Of a stretch of 64,000 nucleotides of DNA, positions 28,389 through 38,101 are shown one piece after another (position 1 is the first letter of the stretch; each line of letters opens with the position of its first letter). The stretch spans positions 1 to 64,000 of the forward strand of contig CATOTS010000030.1 of NCBI GenBank assembly GCA_951813625.1, written 5' to 3'. The position numbers and the translations under genes were made by a program. This DNA is from an uncultured Caldilineaceae bacterium. GTDB lineage: Bacteria > Chloroflexota > Anaerolineae > Caldilineales > Caldilineaceae. Below the pieces are notes generated by a model. The model did no database searches, was not told the origin of the DNA, and saw nothing but the letters and a program-made list of their open reading frames with translations.

Positions 28389-28608
28389 GGGTGCAGTCCA
28401 AAATTGGGGCACAAACGCCTATACCTCGGGTAGCAATGGAGTACTGGCCTGTCCACGCTCCATTCTCCGGCAGAGTGGGGGAATACGCCTTCCCGAATTC
28501 CTTTGAGACGGTCGGGCCTGCGGCCCTCCCTTGTGCGGGGGGACTCCCCCCGCAACGCCCCCCTGACACCACGCCAGACGATTCCCACCCCAAAAGAGGG
28601 ATGCACCC
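28389..28608 (+). mobile_element. MITE family 2 (GGGTGCA ends), compact copy
   Basis: A 220-bp element starting GGGTGCAGTCCAAAATTGGG and ending in AGAGGGATGCACCC, giving imperfect inverted ends of about 21 bp with a perfect outer GGGTGCA. It is flanked by a perfect 8-bp direct repeat GGGAAATA (28381-28388 and 28609-28616). The 56-bp core is at 28509-28564. There is no coding capacity. The ends differ from family 1 although the core is the same. The insertion lies between the secA promoter region and the LysM gene. Confidence 0.9.
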
Positions 28609-28725
28609 GGGAAATAGAGGCGCGCTGCATACTTTCAATGATCTATGCTACAATGTGAATCGTGGCTCGTGTATCGTGAAGAGTGCAGCTACGAACCACG
28701 AGCCACTTGTGTAAGCCACAGGCCA

Positions 28726-29478
28726 ATGAACCGTCGCTTTCTCGTCTTTCTCGTTCTCGTCAACGCCCTTGTCAGCCTGGCGATCGCCGTTACCGTCGTC
28801 TGGATTGCCGAACAGCGCCGGCCCGGCATGGAAGAACTGGTCTTGCCGTCCACGCCGGCGCCGGCCGTGGTGCTGGTCGCAACCCCCACAGCCGCGGGCG
28901 CGCAGGCAGCCCCTGACAGCGATGACAACTCGACCCCGACCCCCATCCCGGCCCCCACGCCGGAACCGGTGGGCGAGACCGAGATCTACGTTGTAGAGAG
29001 GGGGGACAGCCTTTCGGCCATCGCCGGGCGTTTCGGTCTCTCCCTCAATAGGCTGATGGAGATCAACGATCTGACCGAACCCGACTTCGTCTTTGTGGGC
29101 CAGCGCCTCGTCATTCCAGTCGCGCCGGCCCGGGTGGAAGCCCCGGCCGCCGCGCTTCCGCAGCAGGGTCTCCAGCTGCGCGTCGAGAACGCCGGCGACC
29201 TGGCCGCAGAGTCGGTGCAGGTCGTCAACGACACCAATGCCGCCGTCGATCTGCAGGGATGGACCCTCAGCCGCGACGGCGGGCCAATCTACACATTTGG
29301 CAGCGCCTTGCTCTTCCCTGGCAGCGGCATCAATCTCTTTACAGCCGCCGGGCAGAACAACAGCGTCAGCCGCTACTGGGGCCGTGACGCCCCCGCCTGG
29401 CAGACCGGCTCCACCGTTGCCCTGCGCAATTCCGGCGGTGAACTGATCGCACAGGTTGCAGTCCCCGCCGGCGAGTGA
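28726..29478 (+). CDS. Secreted or membrane-anchored LysM protein with lamin-tail-like domain
   Basis: A 250-residue protein started at ATG 28726 (MNRRFLVFLVL); the longer frame to 28645 runs into unrelated sequence. An N-terminal membrane anchor is followed by a Pro/Thr-rich linker (STPTPIPAPTPEPVG). Residues about 90-135 are a LysM domain (YVVERGDSLSAIAGRFGLSLNRLMEINDL...FVGQRLVIP), which binds peptidoglycan or chitin-like glycans. Residues about 150-250 resemble a lamin-tail domain (VVNDTNAAVDLQGWTLSRDGGPIYTF, GSTVALRNSGGELI). It probably sits at the cell surface. It is followed closely by the gene at 29511 and then asnS. Confidence 0.82.
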   Translation: MNRRFLVFLVLVNALVSLAIAVTVVWIAEQRRPGMEELVLPSTPAPAVVLVATPTAAGAQAAPDSDDNSTPTPIPAPTPEPVGETEIYVVERGDSLSAIAGRFGLSLNRLMEINDLTEPDFVFVGQRLVIPVAPARVEAPAAALPQQGLQLRVENAGDLAAESVQVVNDTNAAVDLQGWTLSRDGGPIYTFGSALLFPGSGINLFTAAGQNNSVSRYWGRDAPAWQTGSTVALRNSGGELIAQVAVPAGE

Positions 29479-29510
29479 ACCGAGACAAGCGCGAAAGGAA
29501 AGCACCTTCC

Positions 29511-30155
29511 ATGGCAGCCACCGATCCACCCGATAAGCAAGGCAAGGGGAAGTCCCAGAAGCGCCGCTATTTTCGCCGCCGCAAGCGCAGGGGAAGCAGC
29601 GCCCGCGATGCCGCCTACGCCAACGAACAGGACGACGGCCGCGACGACGACCAGCGCGCAGCGCGCGCCCGCCCCAAAAATCAGAACAGCAAGCGCAGCG
29701 ACAACCGGCGCCGTTCTTCCCGCCGCCGCGGCGCCGCGCGCGCGGCTGCAAAGACCGCAAATATCGCTGCAGAGGAGGCGCTGCCCCAGACCGATGTCTA
29801 TATCTATACCCATGTCATCCGACCCGCATATAAGGACGCCGGCAGCGGCGACTATCATGCCGAACACTCTCTGAACCTTTCCGGCGCGACCGTCGGCGCG
29901 GCCTTGCCCGTCGGCATGGACTACCTGCTGGATAGCATCGGGCAGCAGCTGGATGAATGGTTCAGCCGGCCCGCCGGCGCGATAATGCCGGACAACAGCG
30001 CCGCCGAGACAGACGAGCCGGACACAGTGCCGGACGCAGACCGCGACGAACAGGCCATGGCGGCCTTCGACCAGCCGGAGATGGCGCACGAGAGCCGCGC
30101 CGCCGACGAGGAAGATTCCCCCGAGGACGCAGCGCTCTCGGGGCCAAAGGACTGA
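29511..30155 (+). CDS. Hypothetical protein with basic N-terminus and acidic C-terminus
   Basis: A 214-residue protein. I start it at ATG 29511, which has AAAGGAAAG at good spacing; a GTG at 29475 overlapping the previous stop is an alternative. Residues 1-75 are extremely basic and Arg/Lys-rich (KSQKRRYFRRRKRRG, RRRSSRRRG), suggesting RNA or DNA binding. A central segment TDVYIYTHVIRPAYKDAGSGDYHAEH looks folded, and the C-terminal 60 residues are acidic. I recognise no family. It lies four bases before asnS, so it is probably co-translated with it. Confidence 0.6.
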   Translation: MAATDPPDKQGKGKSQKRRYFRRRKRRGSSARDAAYANEQDDGRDDDQRAARARPKNQNSKRSDNRRRSSRRRGAARAAAKTANIAAEEALPQTDVYIYTHVIRPAYKDAGSGDYHAEHSLNLSGATVGAALPVGMDYLLDSIGQQLDEWFSRPAGAIMPDNSAAETDEPDTVPDADRDEQAMAAFDQPEMAHESRAADEEDSPEDAALSGPKD

Positions 30156-30158
30156 CCT

Positions 30159-31538
30159 GTGAACGAGAACTCCTCATCGAACGAAGCGGCAGCCTCTCCC
30201 CCGGTCATCACAATCCGTCAGATGGCCGCGCACGTGGGCGAGGAGGTGACACTCGAGGGCTGGCTTTACGGCAAGACGGGCAAAGGCCGCCTCCAGTTCC
30301 TGCAAATACGCGACGGCGCCGGCATCTGCCAGGCCGTCGTCTTCAAGGGCAACGTCAGCGCAGAGATCTTCGAGCTCGTCCGCCAGCTCACCCAGGAGAG
30401 CAGTCTGCGCGTTACCGGTGTCGTCAAAGCCGACGCGCGCGCGCCCGGCATCCCCGGCGGCTATGAACTCGACGCCTCCGGCCTCGAACTGGTCCAGCTC
30501 GCCGCCGAGTACCCGATCCAGCCCAAAGAGCACGGCGTCGAGTTTCTCGTCAAAAACCGTCACCTCTGGATTCGCTCCAGCCGGCAGTGGGCCGTGTTGC
30601 GCGTACGCGCCACTGTCGTGCGCGCCATCCGCGACTGGCTCGACAGGAACGACTTCCTTAACGTCGACACCCCAATCCTCACCCCCAACGCCGCCGAGGG
30701 CACAACCACGCTCTTTGAGATCGACTTCCACGGCGAACCGGCCTACCTGGCCCAGACCGGCCAACTCTACAACGAGGCCAATATCCTCGCCTTTGGCAAA
30801 GTCTACTGCTTCGGCCCGACCTTCCGCGCCGAAAAAAGCAAAACGCGCCGCCATCTGCAGGAGTTCTGGATGGTCGAGCCGGAGATTGCCTTTTGCGACC
30901 TGGGCGGGCTGATGGAGATCGAGGAACAGTTCGTCAGTCACATCGTCCAGCGCTGCCTGGAGCAGAACGGCGAAGAGCTGGCGTTGCTTGAACGGGACAC
31001 CTCCTACCTGGAACGGGTGACGCCCAGCTTCCCGCGCATCCATTACGATGAGGCCGTCGCCATCGTCAACCGCGCCGCCGACGCCGGCGAACTGGTGCCC
31101 GGCTACGACGACAAAGTGCCCCATATCGAGTGGGGCGCCGATTTCGGCAGCCCGCACGAGACCTATATCGCCGCCCAGTTCGACAAGCCGGTCTTCGTGC
31201 ATCATTACCCAACCCAGGTGAAGGCCTTCTACATGGAACCCGATCCGGAGCGCCCCGAGGTCTGCCGCAGCGTCGACCTGCTGGCGCCCGAAGGCTACGG
31301 CGAGATCACCGGCGGCAGCGAGCGCATGGCCGATGTCGACAAGCTTGTTGCCGGCATCAAAGCCCACGACCTGCCGATGGACGCCTACGACTGGTATATC
31401 GACCTGCGCAAATATGGCAGCGTCGTGCACAGCGGCTTCGGCCTCGGCCTCGAGCGCACCGTCGCCTGGATCTGCGGTACCGCCCACCTGCGCGAAGTCA
31501 TCGCCTTCCCGCGTACGCTTGGCTCGATGCGCCCCTGA
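30159..31538 (+). CDS. asnS: Asparaginyl-tRNA synthetase
   Basis: A 459-residue class IIb aminoacyl-tRNA synthetase starting at GTG 30159. The N-terminal OB-fold anticodon-binding domain ([26 protein letters not shown]) spans about residues 20-120. The catalytic core has the [20 protein letters not shown] segment, motif 2 [21 protein letters not shown] near residue 230 and motif 3 [15 protein letters not shown] near residue 435. The AEGTTTLF segment and the EKSKT sequence in motif 2 favour Asn over Asp specificity. GatB, encoded at 59869-61344, suggests the organism also has an amidotransferase, which would then serve mainly Gln-tRNA or be dual. Confidence 0.95.
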   Translation: MNENSSSNEAAASPPVITIRQMAAHVGEEVTLEGWLYGKTGKGRLQFLQIRDGAGICQAVVFKGNVSAEIFELVRQLTQESSLRVTGVVKADARAPGIPGGYELDASGLELVQLAAEYPIQPKEHGVEFLVKNRHLWIRSSRQWAVLRVRATVVRAIRDWLDRNDFLNVDTPILTPNAAEGTTTLFEIDFHGEPAYLAQTGQLYNEANILAFGKVYCFGPTFRAEKSKTRRHLQEFWMVEPEIAFCDLGGLMEIEEQFVSHIVQRCLEQNGEELALLERDTSYLERVTPSFPRIHYDEAVAIVNRAADAGELVPGYDDKVPHIEWGADFGSPHETYIAAQFDKPVFVHHYPTQVKAFYMEPDPERPEVCRSVDLLAPEGYGEITGGSERMADVDKLVAGIKAHDLPMDAYDWYIDLRKYGSVVHSGFGLGLERTVAWICGTAHLREVIAFPRTLGSMRP

Positions 31539-31543
31539 CCGCA

Positions 31544-31618
31544 GTTTCTGGTTTTCAGTAGTCAGTTTTTGGTAGCGGCATTTCAGACCGCCTTTGGCTG
31601 TTACTGAAAACAAGAAAC
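31544..31618. repeat. AT-rich inverted repeat (TTTTCAGTA type)
   Basis: Arms GTTTCTGGTTTTCAGTA (31544-31560) and TACTGAAAACAAGAAAC (31602-31618) pair over 17 bp with one mismatch, with a 41-bp loop. It starts six bases after the asnS stop and may terminate transcription. Related TTTTCAG/CTGAAAAC motifs occur at 2773-2803, 3909-3945, 37037-37130 and 59560-59575. Confidence 0.65.
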
Positions 31619-31638
31619 CAAGAACTGACCACCCTACC

Positions 31639-32748
31639 GTGTTCTATCTCTCGATTCTCCTCGCCGCTCTCATCCTCACCGTCATCTTTACGCCCATTTC
31701 CGCCCGGGTCGGCCACCGGCTGGGCCTGGTTGACCGTCCCGGCGCGCGCCGCAAACATACCGGCATTGTGCCGCGCACAGGCGGGCTTGCCATCGCCGCC
31801 GCCTTCACCGTCACCCTGCTCGCAGTTCTCGTTCTCATGTCGGGCGCGCTGCCGGACCTCACTGCCTCCTGGCTGCCGCCCCAGAATGATCCCAAAGAGG
31901 GCCGCCGTTTTCTCGCCCTCCTGGTTGGCGGCGCATTCTGCGCTTTCTTCGGCTTTCTCGATGACCGCTACGAGTTCTCCTCCCTGCCCCAATATGCCAT
32001 CCAGACCGCCGCCGCTCTCATCGCCATCACCGGCCTCATCTTCATCAAACACGTCAACAACCCGTTCACAAGCGGCTTTCTCTTTGGCGCGGACGGATTT
32101 CCCTGGTGGCTGGTTGGCCCGCTCACGATCTTCTGGTTCGTCGGCATGATGAATACGGTCAACTTCCTCGACGGCCTCAATGGACTTGTCGCCGGTGTCA
32201 CCGTCATCTTCTGCGCCATCCTTGCCATTCACATGATCTTCGTGATCCAGCCGCCCCAGCTGAGCGTGGCCGTGCTGCCGGTGGCGTTGCTTGGCATCGG
32301 CCTGGGTTTCCTGTTCTTCAATTTCGGCCCCGCGCGCGTCTTCATGGGCAGCAGCGGCAGCTACTTTCTCGGCTTTGTCCTCGCCGCCTTGGGCATCATC
32401 GGCGGCGCCAGGCTGGCCACCGTTTTGCTGATCCTCGGCCTGCCGATCCTCGATGTCGCCTGGCTGATCTACGGTCGTCTGCGCCGCGGCGTGCCGCCCA
32501 GCCAGGGCGGCCGCGATCACCTGCACCTGCGCCTGCGAGACAACGGCCTCGCCGAGCGCACCATCGTCGTCTCCTACTGGGCCTTCTGCGCGCTCTTCGG
32601 CGGCCTCACCCTGCTGCTCGACGACCGCATCTACAAGCTGGTCGCCCTGATTGGGCTGGGCATCGTCGGCCTGCTCGTCCTGATCTGGGCCGCCCGCACC
32701 GCCCCGAAAAACGAGGCAGTCTCGCCTGCCGGGCGGCGCGACAGATGA
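31639..32748 (+). CDS. Undecaprenyl-phosphate sugar-1-phosphate transferase (WecA/TagO/MraY family)
   Basis: A 369-residue membrane protein if started at GTG 31639 ([19 protein letters not shown]); a TTG at 31594 would add 15 residues but lies in the hairpin repeat. About ten membrane helices are seen. Family signatures: [21 protein letters not shown] near residue 35, FLDDRYEFS near 115, [17 protein letters not shown] near 175 and [10 protein letters not shown] near 235, then GRDHLHLRL. It transfers a sugar-1-phosphate (usually GlcNAc) to undecaprenyl phosphate to begin polysaccharide or teichoic-acid-like synthesis. The HLHLRL motif favours the WecA/TagO branch over MraY. It overlaps tsaD by four bases (ATGA). 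Confidence 0.9.
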   Translation: MFYLSILLAALILTVIFTPISARVGHRLGLVDRPGARRKHTGIVPRTGGLAIAAAFTVTLLAVLVLMSGALPDLTASWLPPQNDPKEGRRFLALLVGGAFCAFFGFLDDRYEFSSLPQYAIQTAAALIAITGLIFIKHVNNPFTSGFLFGADGFPWWLVGPLTIFWFVGMMNTVNFLDGLNGLVAGVTVIFCAILAIHMIFVIQPPQLSVAVLPVALLGIGLGFLFFNFGPARVFMGSSGSYFLGFVLAALGIIGGARLATVLLILGLPILDVAWLIYGRLRRGVPPSQGGRDHLHLRLRDNGLAERTIVVSYWAFCALFGGLTLLLDDRIYKLVALIGLGIVGLLVLIWAARTAPKNEAVSPAGRRDR

Positions 32749-33902
32749 CCTCCGAGCGCGCAGCCGCCTCGCCCGCGTGCCGCATCCTCGCCATCGAAAC
32801 CAGCTGCGACGAAACCGCCGCCGCGGTCATCGCTGACGGACGCCATATCCTCAGCAACCGCGTTGCCAGCCAGATCGAACTTCACCGCCGTTTCGGCGGC
32901 GTCTACCCCGAGGTCGCCAGCCGTCAGCACGTGCTCGCCATACAGACCGTCGTCGAGGAGGCCCTCGACGATGCCGGCGTGGCCCACGTGCGCCAGCTCG
33001 ACGCCATCGCCGTCACCCAAGGGCCTGGCCTGGCCGGCAGCCTCCTCGTCGGCGTTAATTTCGCCAAGGGGCTAGCCTTCGCCGCCGGACTCCCGCTCAT
33101 CGCCGTCAACCATCTCGAAGGCCACATCTACAGCAACTGGCTCCACACCGGCGAAGGCGCGGCCGCGGCCGACATCTTCCCGGCGCTGATTCTGATCGTG
33201 TCCGGCGGCCACACCGAGCTGGTGCTCATGGAAGGCCACTGCCGCTATCGACTCCTGGGCGCGACGCTCGATGATGCAGCCGGGGAGGCCTTCGACAAGG
33301 TGGCCCGTCTGCTCGAACTGGGCTATCCGGGCGGACCCGCCATCCAGAAGGCGGCGCAATCCGGCGACGCCCGCCGCTTCCATCTCCCCCGGCCGCTCTC
33401 GCGGCCTGCGCCGCGCGCCGGGGCCCATGCCGGCGTACCGCCCTCCTACCTTCCCGTCCGCGGCGAGCACCGCTTCAATTTCAGTTTTTCCGGCCTCAAA
33501 ACAGCCGTCCTCAACCTGCTGCGCCAACTCGAACAGGACGAAGCCGCGCCGCGCCCGGCGCAGACCGCGGCCGACATCGCAGCAGCTTTTCAGTCGGCAG
33601 TGGTGGATGTCCTGGTGGCCAAAACAGCGGACGCCGCCACTGAGTTCGCAGCCAGGCAGGTCTGCATCTGCGGCGGGGTCGGCGCCAATCGCCTCCTGCG
33701 CCGGACCGCTGAACAGCAGTTCGCGCAGATTGGCCTGCCGCTGCGCTGTCCGCCCCTCTTTCTCTGCACCGACAACGCCGCCATGATCGGCGCCGCGGCC
33801 TACCACCGCCGCGCGCGCGAACAGGCCCTCGAGCATGCAACTGCGCGCGACGGCCTTGCCCTCGATGTATTTGCGAATTTGCCCCTGGCGGATTTTCTGT
33901 AG
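32745..33902 (+). CDS. tsaD: tRNA threonylcarbamoyladenosine transferase TsaD
   Basis: A 385-residue ASKHA-fold protein of the t6A pathway (transfers threonylcarbamoyl to A37 of ANN-decoding tRNAs with TsaB/TsaE). Signatures: [16 protein letters not shown] near residue 15, [16 protein letters not shown], the metal-binding [10 protein letters not shown] (H-x3-H) near 115, [10 protein letters not shown], a [19 protein letters not shown] segment and the C-terminal [10 protein letters not shown] and [16 protein letters not shown] 15-residue Pro/Ala-rich insertion near residue 225 is unusual but not in the core. ATG 32745 overlaps the stop of the upstream gene by four bases. Confidence 0.96.
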   Translation: MTSERAAASPACRILAIETSCDETAAAVIADGRHILSNRVASQIELHRRFGGVYPEVASRQHVLAIQTVVEEALDDAGVAHVRQLDAIAVTQGPGLAGSLLVGVNFAKGLAFAAGLPLIAVNHLEGHIYSNWLHTGEGAAAADIFPALILIVSGGHTELVLMEGHCRYRLLGATLDDAAGEAFDKVARLLELGYPGGPAIQKAAQSGDARRFHLPRPLSRPAPRAGAHAGVPPSYLPVRGEHRFNFSFSGLKTAVLNLLRQLEQDEAAPRPAQTAADIAAAFQSAVVDVLVAKTADAATEFAARQVCICGGVGANRLLRRTAEQQFAQIGLPLRCPPLFLCTDNAAMIGAAAYHRRAREQALEHATARDGLALDVFANLPLADFL

Positions 33903-33939
33903 CTGCTTACAAGCGGGGGGCTAACGCCGGCGCCGGCCT

Positions 33940-35406
33940 CTAATCGCCTGCCGCTGAATTGGCCGTCTGCGAAGCGGGGCGTGCGTGCGCATCCTCGTCC
34001 AATTCCGTCACTGAGGGCAGGGCGCCCTCAGGGGCTGTCTCGGCTGCATTCGCAACCACGACCCGGCGATAGACCCCGGCGCGCTGCGGCTGGTCAACCG
34101 GGCGGCGTTCACTGAAAGGTTGATAGTTGAGCAGTTTGGCGTGCGTATAGCCTCCGATCAGCCGCAGGCTGGCGATTACCGGCGCAGCTAGAAACGCGCC
34201 CAGGATCCCGCCCACGCTGGCCCCCACAACAACGCCGCAGACCACCACGACCGGGTGCAGATGAACGCTCGTGCCGATCACACGCGGCACGAGCAGCTGA
34301 TGCTCCAGCTGCTGAATTACGAAGTAGACACCGATCACCAGCAGCGCGAAGTTCAGATTGCTCAACTCAAGCGTCGAACTCCCCTGTGCCAGCGCGATGA
34401 TCACCGCGGGGATCATCGCCAGAATCGGCCCGATATTCGGCAGGATCTCCAGTGCGCCGGCCAGAATCGCCAAAATCAACGCGCCGCGCATGCCCATCAG
34501 GCTCAGGGAAACATAGGTCGCCACACCGATCGATACCGAGAGGATCAGCTGCCCCCGGAAAAAAGCGTTCCAGATGCCGCGCAGCCGCCGCATCAGCTCC
34601 ACACCATCCGAATAGTACTCGACCGGGAACAACCCCTCCACATAACGCTGGATGCGGGGCGCGTCCTTCGTCAGATAGAGACTGATGAAGAAGAGAAGGA
34701 GCAAAAATATTACCGTGCTGACGATGCTGCCCACAAGCGACAGGCCGATCGTCGCGGTGCTGCTCACCACATTCGTCGCCGTGCTCAGAAGCTGGTTTAT
34801 GTAGTCCAGGATCTGCTGCGCGCCCGGCAGGAACTGTTCCACCGCAATCTCATTGGCCAGCGTCTGCTGAATCTGCCCCACCACCCCCTCAAACGTGATC
34901 TCAAGACCGAGAATCTCCGCATTGGTTGGCAGTTCCGCAACCGACTCCTGCAGAAAAAGCAGAAAGTTTGCAGCCGCCTTTGGCACAACAAAGTAGAACT
35001 CGGCCAACTGCGACAACAGAACCGGCACCAGCAGGACCGGCGCCAGGATTAACAGGACGAGGAAGAGCAGGTAGAGGACGATCGTGCTCACGGCGCGGGG
35101 TATGCGCACACGCTCGCACAGATCGACAATCGGGATCAGGAAGTAGGAGACCAGCCCCGCCACAATCACAATCGGGAGCACCGGTCGGCTGATCCAGAAG
35201 ATCAGCGCGCCGACGACGAGTAGAACGATCAGGACCGTTCTCTTGGTCGTCGTGTCCCAAACGGTGTTCGTTGTCAGAAGCGCGCTTGAACCTTGCGCAG
35301 CCGCCTGTGCCGCCGGCAATTGGTTTGCTTCGTCTGGACTGTGGGAAGGATTGGCGCGTTGCTCAGAAGCTACATCCAGCCCTTCCGCTGCGGATGGCGC
35401 TGACAT
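33940..35406 (-). CDS. AI-2E family transporter (PerM/TqsA type)
   Basis: A 488-residue membrane protein. After about 60 polar residues come paired helices (TVLIVLLVVGALIFWISRPVLPIVIVAGLVSYFLIPIVDLCER), a long amphipathic region (about 140-210) and a C-terminal bundle with GALEILPNIGPILAMIPAVIIAL and VIGTSVHLHPVVVVCGVVVGA, the family hallmark PNIGP and HP motifs. Members export autoinducer-2-like compounds or act as Na+/H+ antiporters; most are uncharacterised. The tail beyond residue 420 is low-complexity. It stands alone, convergent with tsaD. Confidence 0.9.
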   Translation of the reverse strand: MSAPSAAEGLDVASEQRANPSHSPDEANQLPAAQAAAQGSSALLTTNTVWDTTTKRTVLIVLLVVGALIFWISRPVLPIVIVAGLVSYFLIPIVDLCERVRIPRAVSTIVLYLLFLVLLILAPVLLVPVLLSQLAEFYFVVPKAAANFLLFLQESVAELPTNAEILGLEITFEGVVGQIQQTLANEIAVEQFLPGAQQILDYINQLLSTATNVVSSTATIGLSLVGSIVSTVIFLLLLFFISLYLTKDAPRIQRYVEGLFPVEYYSDGVELMRRLRGIWNAFFRGQLILSVSIGVATYVSLSLMGMRGALILAILAGALEILPNIGPILAMIPAVIIALAQGSSTLELSNLNFALLVIGVYFVIQQLEHQLLVPRVIGTSVHLHPVVVVCGVVVGASVGGILGAFLAAPVIASLRLIGGYTHAKLLNYQPFSERRPVDQPQRAGVYRRVVVANAAETAPEGALPSVTELDEDAHARPASQTANSAAGD

Positions 35407-35539
35407 AGATCAGTGGATGGTGGACAGTGGTACGTCCATGAACCAGGCGCGACTCAGGCATCACCGCGCGCTGCCATTCTAAAGGAGAGAACACAGCCGG
35501 CCGCCCAAAGTTGCGCTCTGAACGCGCCGGATTCCGCTT

Positions 35540-37003
35540 TCAGTCCAGCCCCAGTGACGTGAATTCCCACGCCGCCACAGGCGTAAATCGCGCCGGATCC
35601 AGCGCAATTGCCGGGCCAAACGGCGCCGCTGTCACGCTGCCCACCGCAACCGAACCGTCCTCGACCGCCAGCGTTGGAAAGCGACTGCCGTCCGCGGCCG
35701 TGTGCGGGCGGTAGAGGTCGCCGTGCGCGGTCAACATCTGCGCCTGCACCTCCTTGGGCAGCATCGACAACCCCGCGAAGTAATGATGCCCGTTGCGCTC
35801 CGCGTGCTCGATTCCCAGCGTCGCCAGCACCGCCAAATCCTCCAGCAGCGCCACCGGTCCCAGATTGCACAGGTCTTCGCCGCTGATGATCCGCAACGCG
35901 CCCGGCTCCTGCCGCTGGCGGTGGCGGATGAGGCAGGTGTTGGCGATGCCTTTGAAGATGCCTTTGCAGTTCTTGTGGCTCGTGCCCACGTAACCGCTTT
36001 CCAGCGCGCCCGCCGCGCTCGAAAGCGTCCCGTCCGATTCGTCAATGATGATTGGCGGCCGCTCGCGCCAGCCGCGCAGCGCCGCGCCCACCTGCGCGCT
36101 CAGCGCGATATCGCGGTGGAACGGCTGCTCGACGAAAAGGAGCCGCTTCAGGAAGCCGCGCAGCGCCGGGTCCGCGTTCAGCCCCTCCCACAGCGCTCGA
36201 AAATCATCGGCGTCGTGGTAGGTCTCGTTGCCGTCGAGCGTGTGCCGGTAGTCGACATTGCGCGCGTCCAGCAGCGCAGCGATCCGCTGCAACCGCTCCC
36301 TGTCCGCGTCGATCTCGCCACCGATCTTGATTTTGAAATGGGTCAACCCGTAGGCGCGGATCGACGCGTCCAACGACTGCGGCAGGCCGTCGTCGACCCG
36401 GTCGGCCGGCGCGATCTCATCGTCGCTGAGAGGATCGATCATGCCGATGGTATGCCGCACAATGATGCGCGCCAGCGGCCTCTCCGGTAACAAATCCGCC
36501 GCGCTTTGCCCGCCCATCTCCGGACGCAGCGCCTCCAGCCGCATTCCCAGGCTGTTCGCGCGCACCGCCGCGGCAAAGGTCGAGCCCGTCGCCCGGCAGA
36601 AACCGTCGATGATCGCCCGCTCGACCAGCGAAACGCCGAACGCCCACAGCAGCGGCGGATAGTCTGTCCCAGCCGCCCAGGCCTCCTGCGCCGCGTAGAT
36701 GACCTGCCACAGCTCGAAGACCGACGCCGCCGGGCCCGCCTCCTCAGCGTGGCGGCAGGCCGCCTGCACCACGTCGAGCATCTCCGCGATGTCCTGCTCC
36801 GTCGACGAGTCCGGTATCTTCGTAAACCATTTCGGCGCCAGGCCGTCCGCCGCGATCCCGTCCGCCTCGCTTCCGTCCACTTCAACCCGCGCCCGCACAA
36901 AGAGGTGCGGCAGCGCCGTCATGGTCACGATGCCATAGCGGAACGGCATCCGGTTGCGCATGTTCAGAATGTGCAGGTCAAAGTCGAGCAGGCGAATCCG
37001 CAT
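35540..37003 (-). CDS. Enolase-superfamily (mandelate racemase/muconate-lactonizing-like) protein
   Basis: A 487-residue protein, clearly longer than the usual 370-420. Superfamily signs are a THFKIKIGGE segment (second Lys of KxK as catalytic base) near residue 240, TLDGNETY (first metal-binding Asp) near 275, a FVEQPF segment (Glu) near 310 and IIIDESDG (Asp/Glu) near 335, followed by SHKNCKGIFKG with possible Lys residues. The N-terminal capping domain begins at MRIRLLDFDLHILNMRNRMPFRYG. Members catalyse dehydration, racemisation or cycloisomerisation of sugar acids or aromatic acids. Its neighbours (sugar isomerase, oxidoreductase, fucosidase) favour a sugar-acid dehydratase role, which is inference. 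Confidence 0.82.
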   Translation of the reverse strand: MRIRLLDFDLHILNMRNRMPFRYGIVTMTALPHLFVRARVEVDGSEADGIAADGLAPKWFTKIPDSSTEQDIAEMLDVVQAACRHAEEAGPAASVFELWQVIYAAQEAWAAGTDYPPLLWAFGVSLVERAIIDGFCRATGSTFAAAVRANSLGMRLEALRPEMGGQSAADLLPERPLARIIVRHTIGMIDPLSDDEIAPADRVDDGLPQSLDASIRAYGLTHFKIKIGGEIDADRERLQRIAALLDARNVDYRHTLDGNETYHDADDFRALWEGLNADPALRGFLKRLLFVEQPFHRDIALSAQVGAALRGWRERPPIIIDESDGTLSSAAGALESGYVGTSHKNCKGIFKGIANTCLIRHRQRQEPGALRIISGEDLCNLGPVALLEDLAVLATLGIEHAERNGHHYFAGLSMLPKEVQAQMLTAHGDLYRPHTAADGSRFPTLAVEDGSVAVGSVTAAPFGPAIALDPARFTPVAAWEFTSLGLD

Positions 37004-37036
37004 CTTTCCTCTTCTCCGGTCTCTGTGAAAACACAG

Positions 37037-37130
37037 TTCTTCGTAGTCCGTTCTTAGTTTTCAGTGACGGCATAGCAGATCGTTCCAGGCATTCGCCAGG
37101 AAACAAGAGTTGCTAATCGAAAACAAGAAT
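37037..37130. repeat. AT-rich inverted repeat, second copy of TTTTCAG hairpin type
   Basis: Between two minus-strand genes, TTCTTAGTTTTCAGTGACGG on the left and CTAATCGAAAACAAGAATC on the right form imperfect inverted arms. The left half shares GTTTTCAGT and a following CGGCAT with the 31544-31618 hairpin. It follows the stop of the isomerase gene at 37136 when read on the minus strand. Likely a terminator-like or repeated extragenic element. Confidence 0.5.
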
Positions 37131-37135
37131 CATCA

Positions 37136-37936
37136 TCAAGCCAGCGCACGCTCATAGTCGCGCAGCGTCGCGATCTCCCGCGGCAGGTGCACCTCCGGCG
37201 GCTGCCAGTCGATCCACTCGCCGCTGAGATAGCCGTCGTAGCCGCCGCCGCGCAGCAGTTCCAGCACCTCCTTATGATCGACTTCCCCCGTGCCGAATGG
37301 TGTGTAGTCCGGCCGGTCCACGGCCAGGAACATGTCGTGCATATGCACGTGGCGGATCCACGGCCGCAGCGTGCGGTACGAATCTGCCAGCGTCCAGCCC
37401 GCTTGCCGCAGCGGGTGCGCCGCATCCCAGTTCACGCCGATCGCCGCATGGTCTACCCGCTCCATCACCGTCGCCACATGCGCGGGATCGCACCAGTCGT
37501 CATGCGTTTCCAGGCAGACGAACACGCCGCGCGCCTCGGCCCGATCGGCCAGTTGTTTGAGCGCGTCCGTCACACCGTCAACGGCCGCTTCCCGGCTGAT
37601 GCCGGCGGGGATCCGTCCCCCGAAGACGCGCAGCGCCGGCGCGCCGATATCGGCGGACAGGTCGATATATTCGAGCGTTTCCGCCACCTGCGCCTCCCGG
37701 CTTTCAGGGTCGGCAAAGCGGGCGCCAGACGCCAGGCAGCAGATGGCCACGCCCGCCTCAGCCGCCTGCGCACGGAACGACCCCCGCTCCTCCGCTGACG
37801 CCTCCAGCTCCACCCCGTGGTTCTGGTCGCCGGCCGCTCGCGGCTCGACGCCGTCGTAGCCGTACTGCACCGCCAGCGCCAGCATCTCCGCGAACGTCGC
37901 CTGCGGGCAGGAGAAACTCATAAACGCATAGTTCAT
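37136..37936 (-). CDS. Sugar phosphate isomerase/epimerase-like TIM-barrel protein
   Basis: A 266-residue protein of the xylose-isomerase-like (AP endonuclease 2) TIM-barrel family. I start it at ATG 37936 (MNYAFMSFSCPQATFAEML); the frame is open to 38119, but that part overlaps the divergent macro-domain gene and is low GC. Metal-binding residues are visible in CLETHDDW (Glu, His), IGVNWDAAHP (Asp, His), HVHMHD and GEWIDW (final Glu). Such enzymes isomerise or epimerise keto-sugars or inositols. The enolase-superfamily gene follows 132 bp downstream on the same strand, so both may act in one sugar-acid route. Confidence 0.85.
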   Translation of the reverse strand: MNYAFMSFSCPQATFAEMLALAVQYGYDGVEPRAAGDQNHGVELEASAEERGSFRAQAAEAGVAICCLASGARFADPESREAQVAETLEYIDLSADIGAPALRVFGGRIPAGISREAAVDGVTDALKQLADRAEARGVFVCLETHDDWCDPAHVATVMERVDHAAIGVNWDAAHPLRQAGWTLADSYRTLRPWIRHVHMHDMFLAVDRPDYTPFGTGEVDHKEVLELLRGGGYDGYLSGEWIDWQPPEVHLPREIATLRDYERALA

Positions 37937-38044
37937 TGTGTACCATTGCCTCTCTGAAAATTGGATAAATCCGGCAGAACCATACCGAATGTTAGAACGC
38001 CGTATAAATTTGGCTGCCCTTACGATCGCTGGTGAGGTGTGTAG

Positions 38045-38050
38045 TATAAT
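38045..38050 (+). promoter_or_regulatory. Possible -10 element of the darGT operon
   Basis: TATAAT lies 52 bp upstream of the macro-domain gene start, in AT-rich DNA between divergent genes. The -35 region is weak (about 38020-38027). It would give a short 5' leader. Confidence 0.4.
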
Positions 38051-38101
38051 GGCTTCGAATTCGCTGATATGCAAAGATCCTGAACTGCTGAGGGCAACAG
38101 A

